A stretch of 64,000 nt of DNA, from NCBI GenBank assembly GCA_900471525.1, contig UCEZ01000021.1:248001-312000 (forward strand), read 5' to 3'. This document shows, piece after piece, positions 45,214 through 55,042 of this stretch (positions within the stretch are counted from its first letter, which is position 1; each line of letters starts with the position of its first letter). The notes under the pieces are model-generated. The model did not search any database. It was not told the origin of the DNA and worked only from the letters and a program-made list of their open reading frames with translations. Source of the stretch: Hyphomicrobiales bacterium (GTDB lineage Bacteria; Pseudomonadota; Alphaproteobacteria; Rhizobiales; Rhizobiaceae). Made by a program: the position numbers and the translations under genes.

Positions 45214-47520
45214 ATGGATATGAACGAAATCAAAGAGATTTTCTTCCAGGAATGCGAGGAGCAGCTCGCTGAACTGGAATCCGGTCTCCTGCGGCTCAAT
45301 GACGGCGACCGTGATCCGGAAACGGTGAACGCGGTTTTCCGCGCGGTGCACTCCATCAAGGGTGGTGCCGGAGCTTTCGGGCTGGATGATCTTGTCTCTT
45401 TCGCACATGTGTTTGAGACTACTCTTGATTGCGTTCGTTCCAACAAGCTGGAACCGACCCAGGAAGTCCTGAAGGTGATGCTGAAATCGGCCGATGTTCT
45501 GGCCGATTTGACCAACGTTGCGCGCGATGGCGGCAGCGTCGATCAGGCTCGCTCTGCTCAGTTGATCCGGGAACTCGAGGCGCTCGCCAAGGGCGAAGCG
45601 CCACCGGCGGCCTCCGCTGCCGAACCGGCAGCGCCCAAGGCTGTGGCGGCAAAACCCGCTCCCGTTGCCAAGGCCGCACCGGTCGAGCCGGTCGTCAATG
45701 AACATGGCTTTGCGCCCGTCGCTTTCTCATTCGATGATTTCGGCGGCGATGAAGACGAAGCTGTGAGCGATCTTCCGGCTTACGACATCGTCTTCAAGCC
45801 GAAGTCGGAACTCTACACCAAGGGCAATGAGGCAACGCTGCTCCTGCGCGACCTCTCGCGTCTGGGTGAAATGAGCATCCATTGCAACATGGATAGCCTG
45901 CCTCCGCTCGACCAGATGGACCCGGAAGCTGCCTATTTCTCCTGGAAGGTGTCGATCAAGACCGACAAGGGCGAGGATGCCGTGCGTTCGGTGTTCGAAT
46001 TCGCCGAATGGGACTGCGATCTTGAAGTGACGGCCATGGAAACGGGCGAAGCTTCGGAATCTGCCAGCGACGACCTGCCGATGCAGCCGGTTCCGTTTGA
46101 CCTCTCGGCGCTCGACGGTGACCTGGATGTGCCTCTCGGCGTCGTCGAGGAGGAAGAGCAGATTGCCGCTGCGCAGGAAGCCGTTGCTGCCGCCGAAACG
46201 GCGAGCAATGTCGTGCAGATGGCTGGCAACGCATCGCGCGCCGCAGCCAGCGAAAAAAGCGCGGCCGCCGCGGCTGCTGCCCAGAACAATGCCCAGCAGG
46301 CCTCGTCTGCCGCTGCTCCGACGATCCGCGTCGATCTCGATCGCGTCGACCGCCTGATCAACCTCGTCGGCGAACTCGTCATCAACCAGGCGATGCTGTC
46401 GCAGAGCGTCATCGAGAATGACTCGAACGGCGTTTCCTCGATCAACATGGGCCTGGAAGAGCTCCAGCAGCTGACCCGCGAGATCCAGGACTCGGTCATG
46501 GCCATCCGCGCGCAGCCGGTGAAGCCGGTGTTCCAGCGCATGGCCCGTACGGTCCGCGAAATTGCCGATATCACGGGCAAGTCGGTCCGCCTCGTTACCG
46601 AGGGCGAAAACACCGAAGTCGACAAGACGGTCATCGACAAGCTGGCTGAACCGTTGACGCACATGATCCGCAACGCCGTCGATCACGGCCTCGAAATGCC
46701 GGAAAAGCGTCTTGCCGCCGGCAAGAGCGCCGAAGGCACGGTCAAGCTGACCGCCAAGCATCGCTCGGGCCGCATCGTCATCGAGCTTTCCGATGACGGT
46801 GCCGGTATCAACCGCGAGAAGGTGCGCCAGAAGGCGATCGACAACGATTTGATCGCGGCCGACGCCAACCTGTCGGACGAGGAAATCGACAACCTGATCT
46901 TCCACGCCGGTTTCTCCACCGCCGACAAGGTCTCCGACCTTTCCGGCCGCGGCGTCGGCATGGACGTGGTCAAGCGCTCGATCCAGGCACTCGGCGGTCG
47001 CATCAACATCTCCTCGAAGCCGGGTCATGGCTCGGTCTTCACTATGAGTCTGCCACTGACGCTGGCCGTCCTCGACGGCATGGTCGTCACGGTTGCCGGC
47101 CAGACGCTGGTCGTGCCGCTGACGGCGATCGTCGAAACCCTGCAGCCGGATGCCGCCGCCATTCATTCGTTTGGTGCGACGCAGAGGCTGATCTCGATCC
47201 GCAACTCCTTCTGCCCGCTTGTTGACGTCGGTCGCATCCTGAATTTCCGGGCCACCCAGGCCAACCCGGTGGAGGGCGTTGCCCTTCTGGTGGAATCGGA
47301 AGGCGGCGGCCAGCGCGCACTGATGGTCGATGCCATCCAGGGCCAGCGCCAGGTCGTCATCAAGAGTCTTGAGGCTAACTATACGCACGTGCCCGGCATT
47401 GCTGCCGCCACCATTCTCGGTGATGGCCGCGTCGCTCTCATTCTGGATGTCGATGCCGTCGTTTCGGCTTCGCGCGGCCAGTCCCTGCAACTCGAATCGT
47501 CGCTTGCTGCCGCAGGGTAA
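45214..47520 (+). CDS. cheA: CheA histidine kinase
   Basis: Central chemotaxis kinase of 768 residues. P1 domain with His46 in FRAVHSIKGGAG; a glutamate- and alanine-rich linker; a P2-like region at about 190-280; a second low-complexity alanine-rich linker at about 310-370; dimerisation domain with VDRLINLVGELVINQAML; ATPase domain with the N box HMIRNAVDHG and GRGVGMDVV; and a C-terminal CheW-like coupling domain. It follows cheY1 by 16 bases and precedes cheW by five. Confidence 0.97.
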   Translation: MDMNEIKEIFFQECEEQLAELESGLLRLNDGDRDPETVNAVFRAVHSIKGGAGAFGLDDLVSFAHVFETTLDCVRSNKLEPTQEVLKVMLKSADVLADLTNVARDGGSVDQARSAQLIRELEALAKGEAPPAASAAEPAAPKAVAAKPAPVAKAAPVEPVVNEHGFAPVAFSFDDFGGDEDEAVSDLPAYDIVFKPKSELYTKGNEATLLLRDLSRLGEMSIHCNMDSLPPLDQMDPEAAYFSWKVSIKTDKGEDAVRSVFEFAEWDCDLEVTAMETGEASESASDDLPMQPVPFDLSALDGDLDVPLGVVEEEEQIAAAQEAVAAAETASNVVQMAGNASRAAASEKSAAAAAAAQNNAQQASSAAAPTIRVDLDRVDRLINLVGELVINQAMLSQSVIENDSNGVSSINMGLEELQQLTREIQDSVMAIRAQPVKPVFQRMARTVREIADITGKSVRLVTEGENTEVDKTVIDKLAEPLTHMIRNAVDHGLEMPEKRLAAGKSAEGTVKLTAKHRSGRIVIELSDDGAGINREKVRQKAIDNDLIAADANLSDEEIDNLIFHAGFSTADKVSDLSGRGVGMDVVKRSIQALGGRINISSKPGHGSVFTMSLPLTLAVLDGMVVTVAGQTLVVPLTAIVETLQPDAAAIHSFGATQRLISIRNSFCPLVDVGRILNFRATQANPVEGVALLVESEGGGQRALMVDAIQGQRQVVIKSLEANYTHVPGIAAATILGDGRVALILDVDAVVSASRGQSLQLESSLAAAG

Positions 47521-47525
47521 GGCCA

Positions 47526-47993
47526 ATGACCTATCTCGCAAAAAATCTGACGAATGGAGGGCGCGAGCTCATCGCGTTCCGCATCGGCGATCAGGAATTC
47601 TGCGTCAACGTCATGTCGGTGCGGGAAATCCGCGGCTGGACGCCTGCAACGCCTATGCCGCATGCACCTCGCTATGTGCTTGGCGTGATCAACCTGCGCG
47701 GTGCCGTCCTGCCGATCATCGACCTGTCGGCACGGCTTGGCATGAGGCCTGCGGAACCGACCGTGCGCCACGTCATCATCGTGACGCAGGTGAAGGACAA
47801 GGTCGTCGGGCTCCTCGTCGAGGCAGTCTCCGACATTCTGACGATCAAGGACGAGGATATCCAGCCGACGCCGGATATGACGTCCGAGTTCGAGCGGACA
47901 TTTGCCCGCGGCATCCTGGCGATCGAGGGGCGGATGATCTGCCTGATCGAACTGGAAGCCGTATTTCCTCATTCCGAAAGTGAAGCTGCATGA
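47526..47993 (+). CDS. cheW: CheW coupling protein
   Basis: Adaptor (155 residues) that links receptors to CheA. Contains FRIGDQEFCVNVMSVREI, the family pattern LGVINLRGAVLPIIDL and LGM. GCC AATG follows the cheA stop closely, and the stop overlaps the cheR ATG (ATGA). Confidence 0.96.
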   Translation: MTYLAKNLTNGGRELIAFRIGDQEFCVNVMSVREIRGWTPATPMPHAPRYVLGVINLRGAVLPIIDLSARLGMRPAEPTVRHVIIVTQVKDKVVGLLVEAVSDILTIKDEDIQPTPDMTSEFERTFARGILAIEGRMICLIELEAVFPHSESEAA

Positions 47994-48898
47994 GCATGCC
48001 GGCCGCCTTTGACAGCAAGCTATCCCCGGACGAGTGCTTGGCGAGCGGAGAATATCCGCTGACCCGCCGCGACCTCGCCGAGATCGCTGCAATGATCTAT
48101 GCCGACGCCGGCATCTTCCTGAACGAGTCCAAGGCGTCGCTCGTCTATTCGCGCTTGTCGAAACACATCCGCAATCTCGGCCTGAAAGGGTTTCGCGAAT
48201 ATTGCCAGCTGGTTTCCTCGCCGGCAGGGGCCGCCGAGCGCCGCGACATGCTTTCGCACCTGACCACGAACTTCACTCGTTTCTTCCGTGAGAACCACCA
48301 CTTCGAGCATCTGAAATCCGACGTTCTGCCTGAGCTTATTGCTCGCGCGAAGAACGGTGGCCGGGTGCGCATCTGGTCGGCAGCCTGCTCGGACGGCCAG
48401 GAGCCGTATTCGATCGCGCTCACGGTACTGTCGATGCTGCCGAATGCGGCCGACTACGATTTCCGCATTCTTGCCACCGACATCGATCCCAAGATCCTGG
48501 CGCTTGCCCGGGCCGGCGCCTATGACGCGACTGCCCTTGAAACGGTCACTCCGGCGATGCGCAAGCAGTGGTTTTCGGAAACCAATGTCAACGGCCGCCA
48601 GAAGTGGCAGGTCGATGATCGGGTCAAGAAACTGATCACCTTCAACGAGCTGAACCTGATGGCGCAATGGCCGTTCAAGGGTCAATTCGACGTCATCTTC
48701 TGCCGCAACGTCGTCATTTATTTCGACGAACCGACCCAGATGAAAATCTGGTCACGGTTTGCCGGTATGCTCAATCCCAAGGGGCATCTCTACATCGGCC
48801 ATTCCGAGCGTGTTTCCGGTGATGCGAAGTCGGTCTTCGACAACATCGGCATTACCACCTATCGCTACACCGGTAAGTCGCATGGAGGACATTCATGA
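47990..48898 (+). CDS. cheR: CheR receptor methyltransferase
   Basis: SAM-dependent methylation of receptor glutamates. The 302-residue protein has the N-terminal helical domain, then [18 protein letters not shown], the SAM site [29 protein letters not shown] and [14 protein letters not shown]. All key residues of CheR are present. Starts and ends in four-base overlaps with cheW and cheB. Confidence 0.96.
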   Translation: MSMPAAFDSKLSPDECLASGEYPLTRRDLAEIAAMIYADAGIFLNESKASLVYSRLSKHIRNLGLKGFREYCQLVSSPAGAAERRDMLSHLTTNFTRFFRENHHFEHLKSDVLPELIARAKNGGRVRIWSAACSDGQEPYSIALTVLSMLPNAADYDFRILATDIDPKILALARAGAYDATALETVTPAMRKQWFSETNVNGRQKWQVDDRVKKLITFNELNLMAQWPFKGQFDVIFCRNVVIYFDEPTQMKIWSRFAGMLNPKGHLYIGHSERVSGDAKSVFDNIGITTYRYTGKSHGGHS

Positions 48899-49950
48899 GT
48901 GCTGCACGCGTTCTTGTTGTCGATGATTCCGCAACCATGCGCGGATTGATCACGGCTATCCTCAGCAGCGATCCCGAAGTTCAGGTCATTGGCCAAGCCG
49001 CCGACGCCATGCAGGCGCGCCAGGCAATCAAGGATCTCGATCCCGACGTCATTACGCTGGATATCGAGATGCCCAATATGAACGGGCTGGAGTTTCTCGA
49101 AAAGATCATGCGGTTGCGTCCGATGCCGGTGATCATGGTCTCGACGCTGACGCACAAGGGGGCGGAGGCTTCCATCGCGGCGCTTGAAATCGGTGCTTTC
49201 GATTGCGTCGGCAAACCGCTGCCGGGTGATCCGCGCCCGTTCAGCGATCTGGCCGAAAAGGTCAAGGCGGCTGCCCGTTCGCAGCGCAAGCAAATTATCT
49301 CCGGCAACAAGATTGCGGCTCCGAGCGCCGCCAATGCCAATGTGTCTTCCGACTATAGAGCCGGCAGGAAGATCATCGCGATCGGTTCGTCCACTGGTGG
49401 TGTCGAAGCGCTGATTGCCGTCCTGCAGAAGTTTCCGGCCAATTGCCCGCCGACGGTGATCACGCAGCATATGCCGCACACCTTCACCAAGAGCTTTTCC
49501 GAGCGCCTGAACCGCCTCTGCGCGCCCACCGTCACTGAGGCCACAGACGGTGCCCGTCTCGAGATCGGCAAGATTTATCTGGCACCGGGTGGCGAGCGCC
49601 ATCTGGTCGTCACCAACCCGTCTTCACCCAGCTGCCGTCTCCTTGATCGCGAGCCGGTGAACGGCCATCGCCCGTCGGTCGATGTGCTGTTCGATTCCGT
49701 CGCGGAACTCGCAGGCCGCAACGCAGTCGGTGTGATCCTGACCGGAATGGGCCGCGACGGCGCATCCGGTCTCTTGAAAATGCGCCACGCAGGTGCCCGC
49801 ACATTCGGTCAGAATGAAAAAACCTGTGTCGTGTATGGAATGCCGAGGGTTGCCTATGAACTGGGCGCCGTCGAAACCCAACTACCCCTCGGCTCAATCG
49901 GGGAAGAAGTCTTGAAAAGCACCGCCGCCCGAAGAGAAGGAAGCGAATAA
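48895..49950 (+). CDS. cheB: CheB receptor methylesterase / response regulator
   Basis: Demethylates receptors when phosphorylated by CheA. The 351-residue protein has an N-terminal receiver domain with Asp56 in [14 protein letters not shown], a linker, and the C-terminal esterase with [10 protein letters not shown] (catalytic Ser), [12 protein letters not shown] (His) and [12 protein letters not shown] (Asp). The ATG overlaps cheR; the stop is directly followed by the cheY2 ATG. Confidence 0.96.
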   Translation: MSAARVLVVDDSATMRGLITAILSSDPEVQVIGQAADAMQARQAIKDLDPDVITLDIEMPNMNGLEFLEKIMRLRPMPVIMVSTLTHKGAEASIAALEIGAFDCVGKPLPGDPRPFSDLAEKVKAAARSQRKQIISGNKIAAPSAANANVSSDYRAGRKIIAIGSSTGGVEALIAVLQKFPANCPPTVITQHMPHTFTKSFSERLNRLCAPTVTEATDGARLEIGKIYLAPGGERHLVVTNPSSPSCRLLDREPVNGHRPSVDVLFDSVAELAGRNAVGVILTGMGRDGASGLLKMRHAGARTFGQNEKTCVVYGMPRVAYELGAVETQLPLGSIGEEVLKSTAARREGSE

Positions 49951-50340
49951 ATGTCCCTAGCGGAAAAAATCAAAGTTCTAATCGTCGACGATCAGGTCAC
50001 CAGTCGCCTGTTGCTGGGTGACGCCCTGCAGCAGCTCGGCTTCAAGCAGATCACCGTCGCGGGTGATGGCGAGCAGGGTGCAAAGATCATGGCTCAGCAG
50101 CCGCACCATCTGGTGATTTCGGACTTCAACATGCCGAAGATGGACGGCCTCGGCCTGCTCGCGGCTGTAAGGAACAATCCGGCGACGAAGAAGGCTGCCT
50201 TCATCATGCTGACGGCCCAGGGCGACCGGGCGCTGGTCACCAAGGCAGCAGCTCTCGGCGCCAACAACGTTCTCGCCAAACCCTTCACCATCGAAAAGAT
50301 GAAGGCTGCGATCGAGGCTGTGTTCGGGGCGTTGAAATGA
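49951..50340 (+). CDS. cheY2: CheY2 response regulator (motor-acting)
   Basis: Receiver domain of 129 residues with Asp58 in [14 protein letters not shown], acidic pair at 13-14 and the Lys in NNVLAKPFT. In S. meliloti phosphorylated CheY2 slows the one-way flagellar motor. Shares its start boundary with the cheB stop and its stop with the cheD ATG. Confidence 0.95.
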   Translation: MSLAEKIKVLIVDDQVTSRLLLGDALQQLGFKQITVAGDGEQGAKIMAQQPHHLVISDFNMPKMDGLGLLAAVRNNPATKKAAFIMLTAQGDRALVTKAAALGANNVLAKPFTIEKMKAAIEAVFGALK

Positions 50341-50891
50341 CCACTGAGGCTGCGATCAAACGTGTGCATGTCATTCAGGGCGAATGGAAGGTGGTCAACG
50401 ATCCGGACGTAGTGCTCTCGACCATCCTTGGCTCCTGCGTGGCTGCGTGCATGCGTGACCCGATCGCAGGTGTCGGTGGCATGAACCATTTCCTTTTGCC
50501 GGGTTCGGCGGATGCAATTTCCTCAGGCGGCGATGCAACGCGCTACGGCGTGCATCTGATGGAACTGCTGATCAACGGGCTCCTGAAGAAGGGCGCCCGC
50601 CGTGAACGGCTGGAGGCGAAGATTTTCGGTGGTGCGAAGACGATCGCGCGCTTCTCCAATGTCGGCGAACAGAACGCGCTGTTTGCCCGGCAGTTTCTGA
50701 TGGACGAAGGCATTCAGGTGGTGGGCGAGAGCACGGGCGGTGATCACGGTCGCAAGCTTGAATATTGGCCGCTCAGCGGGCGTGCCCGGCAATACGCCCT
50801 GACGGGTGTGGAAACGCAGAAGACCGTGGCCCAGGAGCAGCGCCCAAGGCCTGCGCCGAAGCCGGTCGACAACGCGATCGAGTTTTTCTAG
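50337..50891 (+). CDS. cheD: CheD receptor deamidase
   Basis: Deamidates glutamines on receptors. The 184-residue protein has the catalytic Cys34 in [11 protein letters not shown] and His51 in [10 protein letters not shown], 17 residues apart as in the Thermotoga enzyme, plus AKIFGGA. The ATG overlaps the cheY2 stop. A hairpin lies 11 bases after the stop. Confidence 0.95.
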   Translation: MTTEAAIKRVHVIQGEWKVVNDPDVVLSTILGSCVAACMRDPIAGVGGMNHFLLPGSADAISSGGDATRYGVHLMELLINGLLKKGARRERLEAKIFGGAKTIARFSNVGEQNALFARQFLMDEGIQVVGESTGGDHGRKLEYWPLSGRARQYALTGVETQKTVAQEQRPRPAPKPVDNAIEFF

Positions 50892-50901
50892 CGCTTGGGC
50901 G

Positions 50902-50928
50902 GCGTTCCGGGATCAAAATCCGGGACGC
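50902..50928 (+). other. Hairpin between cheD and cheT
   Basis: GCGTTCCGG at 50902-50910 pairs with CCGGGACGC at 50920-50928 (one G-U pair) around a nine-base loop. No T-tract follows, so it is more likely an mRNA stability or partial-termination element within the che operon than an end of transcript. Confidence 0.5.
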
Positions 50929-51005
50929 GCTTTGGCAGATTGTTTTGCGTAGCCGTTCGGCGGGATAGTCCCGGACGGCATTTGTTGCCAGCGTGAGGGC
51001 GAGTA

Positions 51006-51398
51006 ATGCTGACTGAAATGAAGAGCCATATGCCTCACGTCGACGAGGCGCTCCCCGATGTGATGATGCGCATCGTCTCCGAGCTTTACGACGTCGCTTA
51101 TCTCATCGAGCGGATCGAACCGATGCTGAGCGATATTCACGGCGAGGCAGTTCTGGAATCGGCCGATCGCATCAAGGTCCTGCAGGGCATCGACCTTGCC
51201 GTCCAGAAGACACGCGGTTTGGCGGAATTCATCGATACGGTAACGGCCGCGATTCCTCAGTCTTGGCTCGTGGACGTGACGACGGCGCTCAATCTCGTCA
51301 AGCTTGCCGACATGCAGAAATCGCTCGGCAACGGCATGCTGCGTCACGGCCATTCCCAGCCGTTGACGGAAGCGGCCGGCGATTTCGAGGCTTTCTAG
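51006..51398 (+). CDS. cheT: CheT, small chemotaxis protein (orf10)
   Basis: A 130-residue mostly helical protein in the position of S. meliloti cheT, which is a distant CheZ-like four-helix protein. The pattern VMMRIVSELYDVAYLIERIEPMLSDI and the second helix DRIKVLQGIDLAVQKTRGLAEFID (both in segments) fit that. GAGGG stands nine bases before the ATG. The gene follows cheD by 114 bases and is followed by a terminator. Confidence 0.8.
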   Translation: MLTEMKSHMPHVDEALPDVMMRIVSELYDVAYLIERIEPMLSDIHGEAVLESADRIKVLQGIDLAVQKTRGLAEFIDTVTAAIPQSWLVDVTTALNLVKLADMQKSLGNGMLRHGHSQPLTEAAGDFEAF

Positions 51399-51433
51399 CC
51401 GCTACCACGCTTCCTTTTCATTCAGCACTACTG

Positions 51434-51470
51434 CCGCCGCCTCGACAATCGTCTTGAGGCGGCGGTTTCG
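51434..51470 (+). terminator. Terminator-like hairpin between cheT and fliF
   Basis: CCGCCGCCTC at 51434-51443 pairs perfectly with GAGGCGGCGG at 51456-51465 around a 12-base loop, followed by TTTC. The stem is long and GC-rich; the T-tract is short. Confidence 0.7.
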
Positions 51471-51673
51471 TCTGAGCCTAATTGGCGGCCGGCTATTTTG
51501 CGCTGCAGCCAAAAGCGGACTTCCAAGACAAGTTCGCGCAAGTTTCGTTTTCTAGTGTGCCAATCGGGACTGGTAGATTTGCGCCAGTAAGCCCGAATGT
51601 TTGGATCTGCGCATGTTTACTCCCCGGGCGATGTTGCCTGAACGGAACATGCGCCACTGGGTGCGGAAACAGA

Positions 51674-53362
51674 ATGAATCTGTTGGATCAACTTTCGACG
51701 GTCACGAAAAACCTGGCCAACCTCGGGCAGGGTAAACTCATCGCGCTGATTTCAGCAGGGGTTATCGCAGTCGGGATCGTTCTCGCTGCCGGGCTTTACG
51801 TCAACAAACCTTCCTATGAAACGCTGTATGTCGGGTTGGAGAGCAACGATCTCAACCAGGTCAGCGTCGCGCTTGCAGAAGCGAACATCAATTTCGAGGT
51901 GGGCTCCGACGGATCGAGCATTCAGGTGCCAGTAGGCTTGACGGGCAAGGCCCGCCTGTATCTTGCGGAACGCGGCCTGCCCAACAGCGCCAATGCCGGT
52001 TACGAACTCTTTGACAATGTCGGCTCGCTCGGCCTTACCTCCTTCATGCAGGAAGTCACCCGCGTCCGCGCACTTGAGGGTGAGATCGCCCGCACCATCC
52101 AGCAGATCTCCGGAATTTCCGCGGCCCGCGTCCATATCGTCATGGCCGACCGCGGCAGCTTCCGAAAGGCTGAGCAGAACCCGACGGCGTCGGTGATGAT
52201 CCGCGCCAGCGCCAATATCGGCCGCAACGCTGCGGCTTCGATCCGCCATCTGGTGGCTTCGTCCGTTCCAGGCCTCGGTATCGACGACGTTACGATCCTC
52301 GATTCCACCGGCCAGCTCCTCGCTTCCGGTGATGATCCGGCAAACAGCGCGATGAACCAGTCGCTCGGCATCATCCAGAACGTCCAGACGGAAATTGAAA
52401 GCAATATCGACAAGGCGCTCGCACCGTTCCTCGGCATGGACAATTTCCGAGCCAGCGTTACGGCCAAATTAAACACCGATACCCAGCAGATCCAGGAAAC
52501 GGTGTTTGATCCGGAATCCCGCGTCGAGCGGTCGACCCGGGTTACCAAGGAGCAGCAGAAGTCCAGTCAGCAACAGCCGGACAATGCGGCGACCGTGCAG
52601 CAGAACGTTCCTCAGGCGGCTCCGACAGGCGGGACCACCGGGCCTCAGTCGAATGACCAGACCGAGAAGAAAGAGGAACAGACCAACTACGAAATCAATT
52701 CGAAGACCGTCGCAACCGTCAAGAGCAGCTATACCCTGGAAAAACTGTCCGTCGCCGTCGTGGTCAATCGCGGCCGGGTCGCTGCCATGGTCGGCGAAGG
52801 CGCGGACCAGGCGAAGATCGACGCCTACATCCAGGAAATGCAGAAAATCGTTGCTTCGGCCGTAGGCCTCGATCCGGCACGCGGTGATGTGATTACGCTG
52901 ACGGCCATGGACTTCGTCAATGCGCAGCTGCTCGATGAGGCGGTCGCCGGTCCGGGCATCATGGAAACGCTGACCCGCAATCTGGGTGGCATCATCAACG
53001 CCCTTGCCTTCGTCGCAGTGGCTTTCCTGGTGGTCTGGATGGGGATGCGTCCGCTGGCCCGTTCGATGGGCTTGGGTGGCGGTGGTACAGCGCTTGCCGA
53101 GAACGAGCCGGTTGGCCTGGAACTGCCAGACTTCTCGCCTGCCGCGACAGGCGGCGCCGGAGGTGCGCTCATGGAAGGCTTTGGTTCCGACTTCGGCTTC
53201 GACAGCACCGACGACCTGCTCAGCCTTGGCGACGACAGCGAGGGTGGCTTCAACCGCAGGGTCAAGGAAGGTCCGGAACGCAGGCTCGCCCGCATGGTGG
53301 AAATCAGCGAGGAGCGCGCCGCCAAGATCCTTCGCAAATGGGTCGCCGAGAAAGCCGCGTAA
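51674..53362 (+). CDS. fliF: FliF, flagellar MS-ring protein
   Basis: Forms the membrane ring that is the base of the flagellum and export gate. The 562-residue protein has an N-terminal membrane segment at about 26-47, the ring-building motif repeats with YETLYVGLESNDLNQV and EVTRVRALEGEIARTIQQI (in segments), a Gln/Thr-rich variable region at about 290-340, a second membrane segment near 440-460, and a C-terminal FliG-binding tail (ERRLARMVEISEERAAKILRKW in segments). The ATG at 51674 begins the conserved NLLDQL; the frame is open 64 codons further upstream without need. Confidence 0.95.
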   Translation: MNLLDQLSTVTKNLANLGQGKLIALISAGVIAVGIVLAAGLYVNKPSYETLYVGLESNDLNQVSVALAEANINFEVGSDGSSIQVPVGLTGKARLYLAERGLPNSANAGYELFDNVGSLGLTSFMQEVTRVRALEGEIARTIQQISGISAARVHIVMADRGSFRKAEQNPTASVMIRASANIGRNAAASIRHLVASSVPGLGIDDVTILDSTGQLLASGDDPANSAMNQSLGIIQNVQTEIESNIDKALAPFLGMDNFRASVTAKLNTDTQQIQETVFDPESRVERSTRVTKEQQKSSQQQPDNAATVQQNVPQAAPTGGTTGPQSNDQTEKKEEQTNYEINSKTVATVKSSYTLEKLSVAVVVNRGRVAAMVGEGADQAKIDAYIQEMQKIVASAVGLDPARGDVITLTAMDFVNAQLLDEAVAGPGIMETLTRNLGGIINALAFVAVAFLVVWMGMRPLARSMGLGGGGTALAENEPVGLELPDFSPAATGGAGGALMEGFGSDFGFDSTDDLLSLGDDSEGGFNRRVKEGPERRLARMVEISEERAAKILRKWVAEKAA

Positions 53363-54291
53363 ACTTCCTTTCTCCGCCGCCGCACAGCAACAAGAGACCC
53401 GCCGATGCCGGCGGGTTTTCCGTTTGCACAGGAAGAGTTTGCTCAACTCAAGGCAATTGTTGAGAAGCGCGGCTGCACTGAGGCGCGAGGACCTGGCTTC
53501 GCATCGGATTTTGAAGATATCGCCTCAACATCGTCGATTCCATGACTCGGCCGAAAATAGACTCGCGGTGTTTCTCTGTATTGCGTTGGCGCAATGGCAG
53601 GCCACCAAGAATCTTGCTGCACTCAGACGACGTAATGATCCATTTTGGAATTCGTTATATTTAACAAAACGTTAATTTCCCACTGGGGAAAAGCCGGTTT
53701 GTCTGGCCTGTTGCGGGCTATGACTCAGGTATTGATTCCGGGAATCCGCCAAGATTCGCCGTAAGTAAACTATTACAATAATAATATTCGGAATTTAACT
53801 TGGATTTTCCCGTGGCGTGCCGATTTAAACGGTGCATGACGCTGATGTAATTCGGCAACATTGCGAAAAACAAATAAAAAAAAGAAACCTTGACAAATTC
53901 GGCAGGTCGAAAAAATTGTGATTTGCACGACCAATTTGGCGCGCTAGGTAGGGCTTCGCGCCGTCACATCCATGTGAAACAGGGCGTCAAAAATATAAAG
54001 AAATACAAAATATCATACAATTACAATAAGTTAAAATTGGCACCTGCCGGGTTTGAGTCCTTATTTTGTCTTGCAAATCATTCTGATCCGAATCGTTTCA
54101 TGGGATTTTCAAAAAGTAAATCCCGATAAGCGGGCAGTAGTTTTTCGCAGGGGGCGATGTACATTTTATGTAGTGATTCGCGTACTGGTTTGCGCATGTC
54201 GGGGAAGGCGGAATGCCTCGACACAGTTGCCGGCGGCGGCGGTGAAAAGCGCTTGAATGAGCACAGACGAATCCATCACGGGGGTAATGTC
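53363..54291. promoter_or_regulatory. Long AT-rich region between fliF and visN
   Basis: Over 900 bases with no convincing gene. After the fliF terminator the DNA becomes AT-rich (about 53650-54130), with many A and T runs and several TTAAC/GTTAA words. It contains a perfect dyad, GGGATTT-N9-AAATCCC, at 54102-54124, 168 bases before visN. The frame at 53890-54129 is lysine- and asparagine-rich and probably random. It should hold the visNR promoter. Confidence 0.55.
53397..53420 (+). terminator. Rho-independent terminator after fliF
   Basis: CCCGCCG at 53398-53404, loop ATGC, CGGCGGG at 53409-53415, then TTTT. It lies 35 bases after the fliF stop and is a textbook intrinsic terminator, likely the end of the icpA-che-fliF transcripts. 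Confidence 0.85.
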
Positions 54292-55032
54292 ATGGATGCT
54301 CTACATACAGAGATTGCGATCTGGCCTACGCCGGTCGCTGGCGTGCGTGGTGTTGGACGGACGCTCTCCAAGGAACAGCTTATTCGCAGGCTTGGCGAAT
54401 TCGCCGAGCGCGGCAATCTGAACAAGGGGCTCGCAGCGCTGACGGACTACGTGGGCGCCACCCACTATCTTCTCGCGCGCTATGATCTATCTCAGGACGA
54501 AGGTCTGGACTTCGTCGTGTGTTCGGACTGGCCGTTCGACGTCGTCAAGCGTCTCGGCAAGGTGATGTCGCAGCTCCATTCCAAGACCAATGAAATGGAG
54601 AAATGTCTTTCGGTGATGCAGCCGGTCTTTATGAGCCTGCCTGATGACATCGATATCAGCCGCGGCATCAGCCGCGAATATTGCGCCATAACCTTCAACG
54701 TCGGGCGTGCCCGTCTGTCGCTGATGTTGCTCTTTCCGCAGGACGTGATCCTCTCTCAGGAGAGCCTGAGGGACGTCGGCCTGTTGGCGGGCTACTTTGC
54801 CAGTTTTACCAGCGAACGCGGCGCGCGCGCAGATCGCGAATTCGAGCTGACGGAACGCGAGCTCGAATGCCTCTTCTGGATCGCCGAAGGCAAGACCAGC
54901 GACGAGATCGCCGTCATCCTCGGTATCTCTCGCAATACCATCAACAACTACATCACCAGCGTCATGCGCAAGACGGCGACGAAGACCCGATCCGAGGCCA
55001 TCGCCTATGCCGTTCGCAACAACCTCGTTTAG
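54292..55032 (+). CDS. visN: VisN, LuxR-type regulator of flagellar genes
   Basis: With VisR forms the master regulator of the rhizobial flagellar cascade, acting through rem. The 246-residue protein has an N-terminal autoinducer-binding-like domain and a C-terminal LuxR helix-turn-helix: LTERELECLFWIAEGKTSDEIA, then ISRNTINNYI. The ATG at 54292 is inside a longer open frame from 54157; a G-rich tract lies about ten bases upstream. visR follows after 10 bases. Confidence 0.92.
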   Translation: MDALHTEIAIWPTPVAGVRGVGRTLSKEQLIRRLGEFAERGNLNKGLAALTDYVGATHYLLARYDLSQDEGLDFVVCSDWPFDVVKRLGKVMSQLHSKTNEMEKCLSVMQPVFMSLPDDIDISRGISREYCAITFNVGRARLSLMLLFPQDVILSQESLRDVGLLAGYFASFTSERGARADREFELTERELECLFWIAEGKTSDEIAVILGISRNTINNYITSVMRKTATKTRSEAIAYAVRNNLV

Positions 55033-55042
55033 GAAGCCGGCC

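Noticed and set aside
45727-47541. 604-codon open frame antisense to cheA
   Set aside because: Mirror of GC-rich coding DNA on the other strand; cheA has all kinase domains and the antisense product has no recognisable domain.
53878-53910. TTGACA upstream of visN as a -35 box
   Set aside because: The -35 match is perfect but no acceptable -10 follows at 16-18 bases.
53890-54129. 79-residue frame upstream of visN
   Set aside because: Lies in AT-rich DNA, codon use unlike the neighbours, no start signal.
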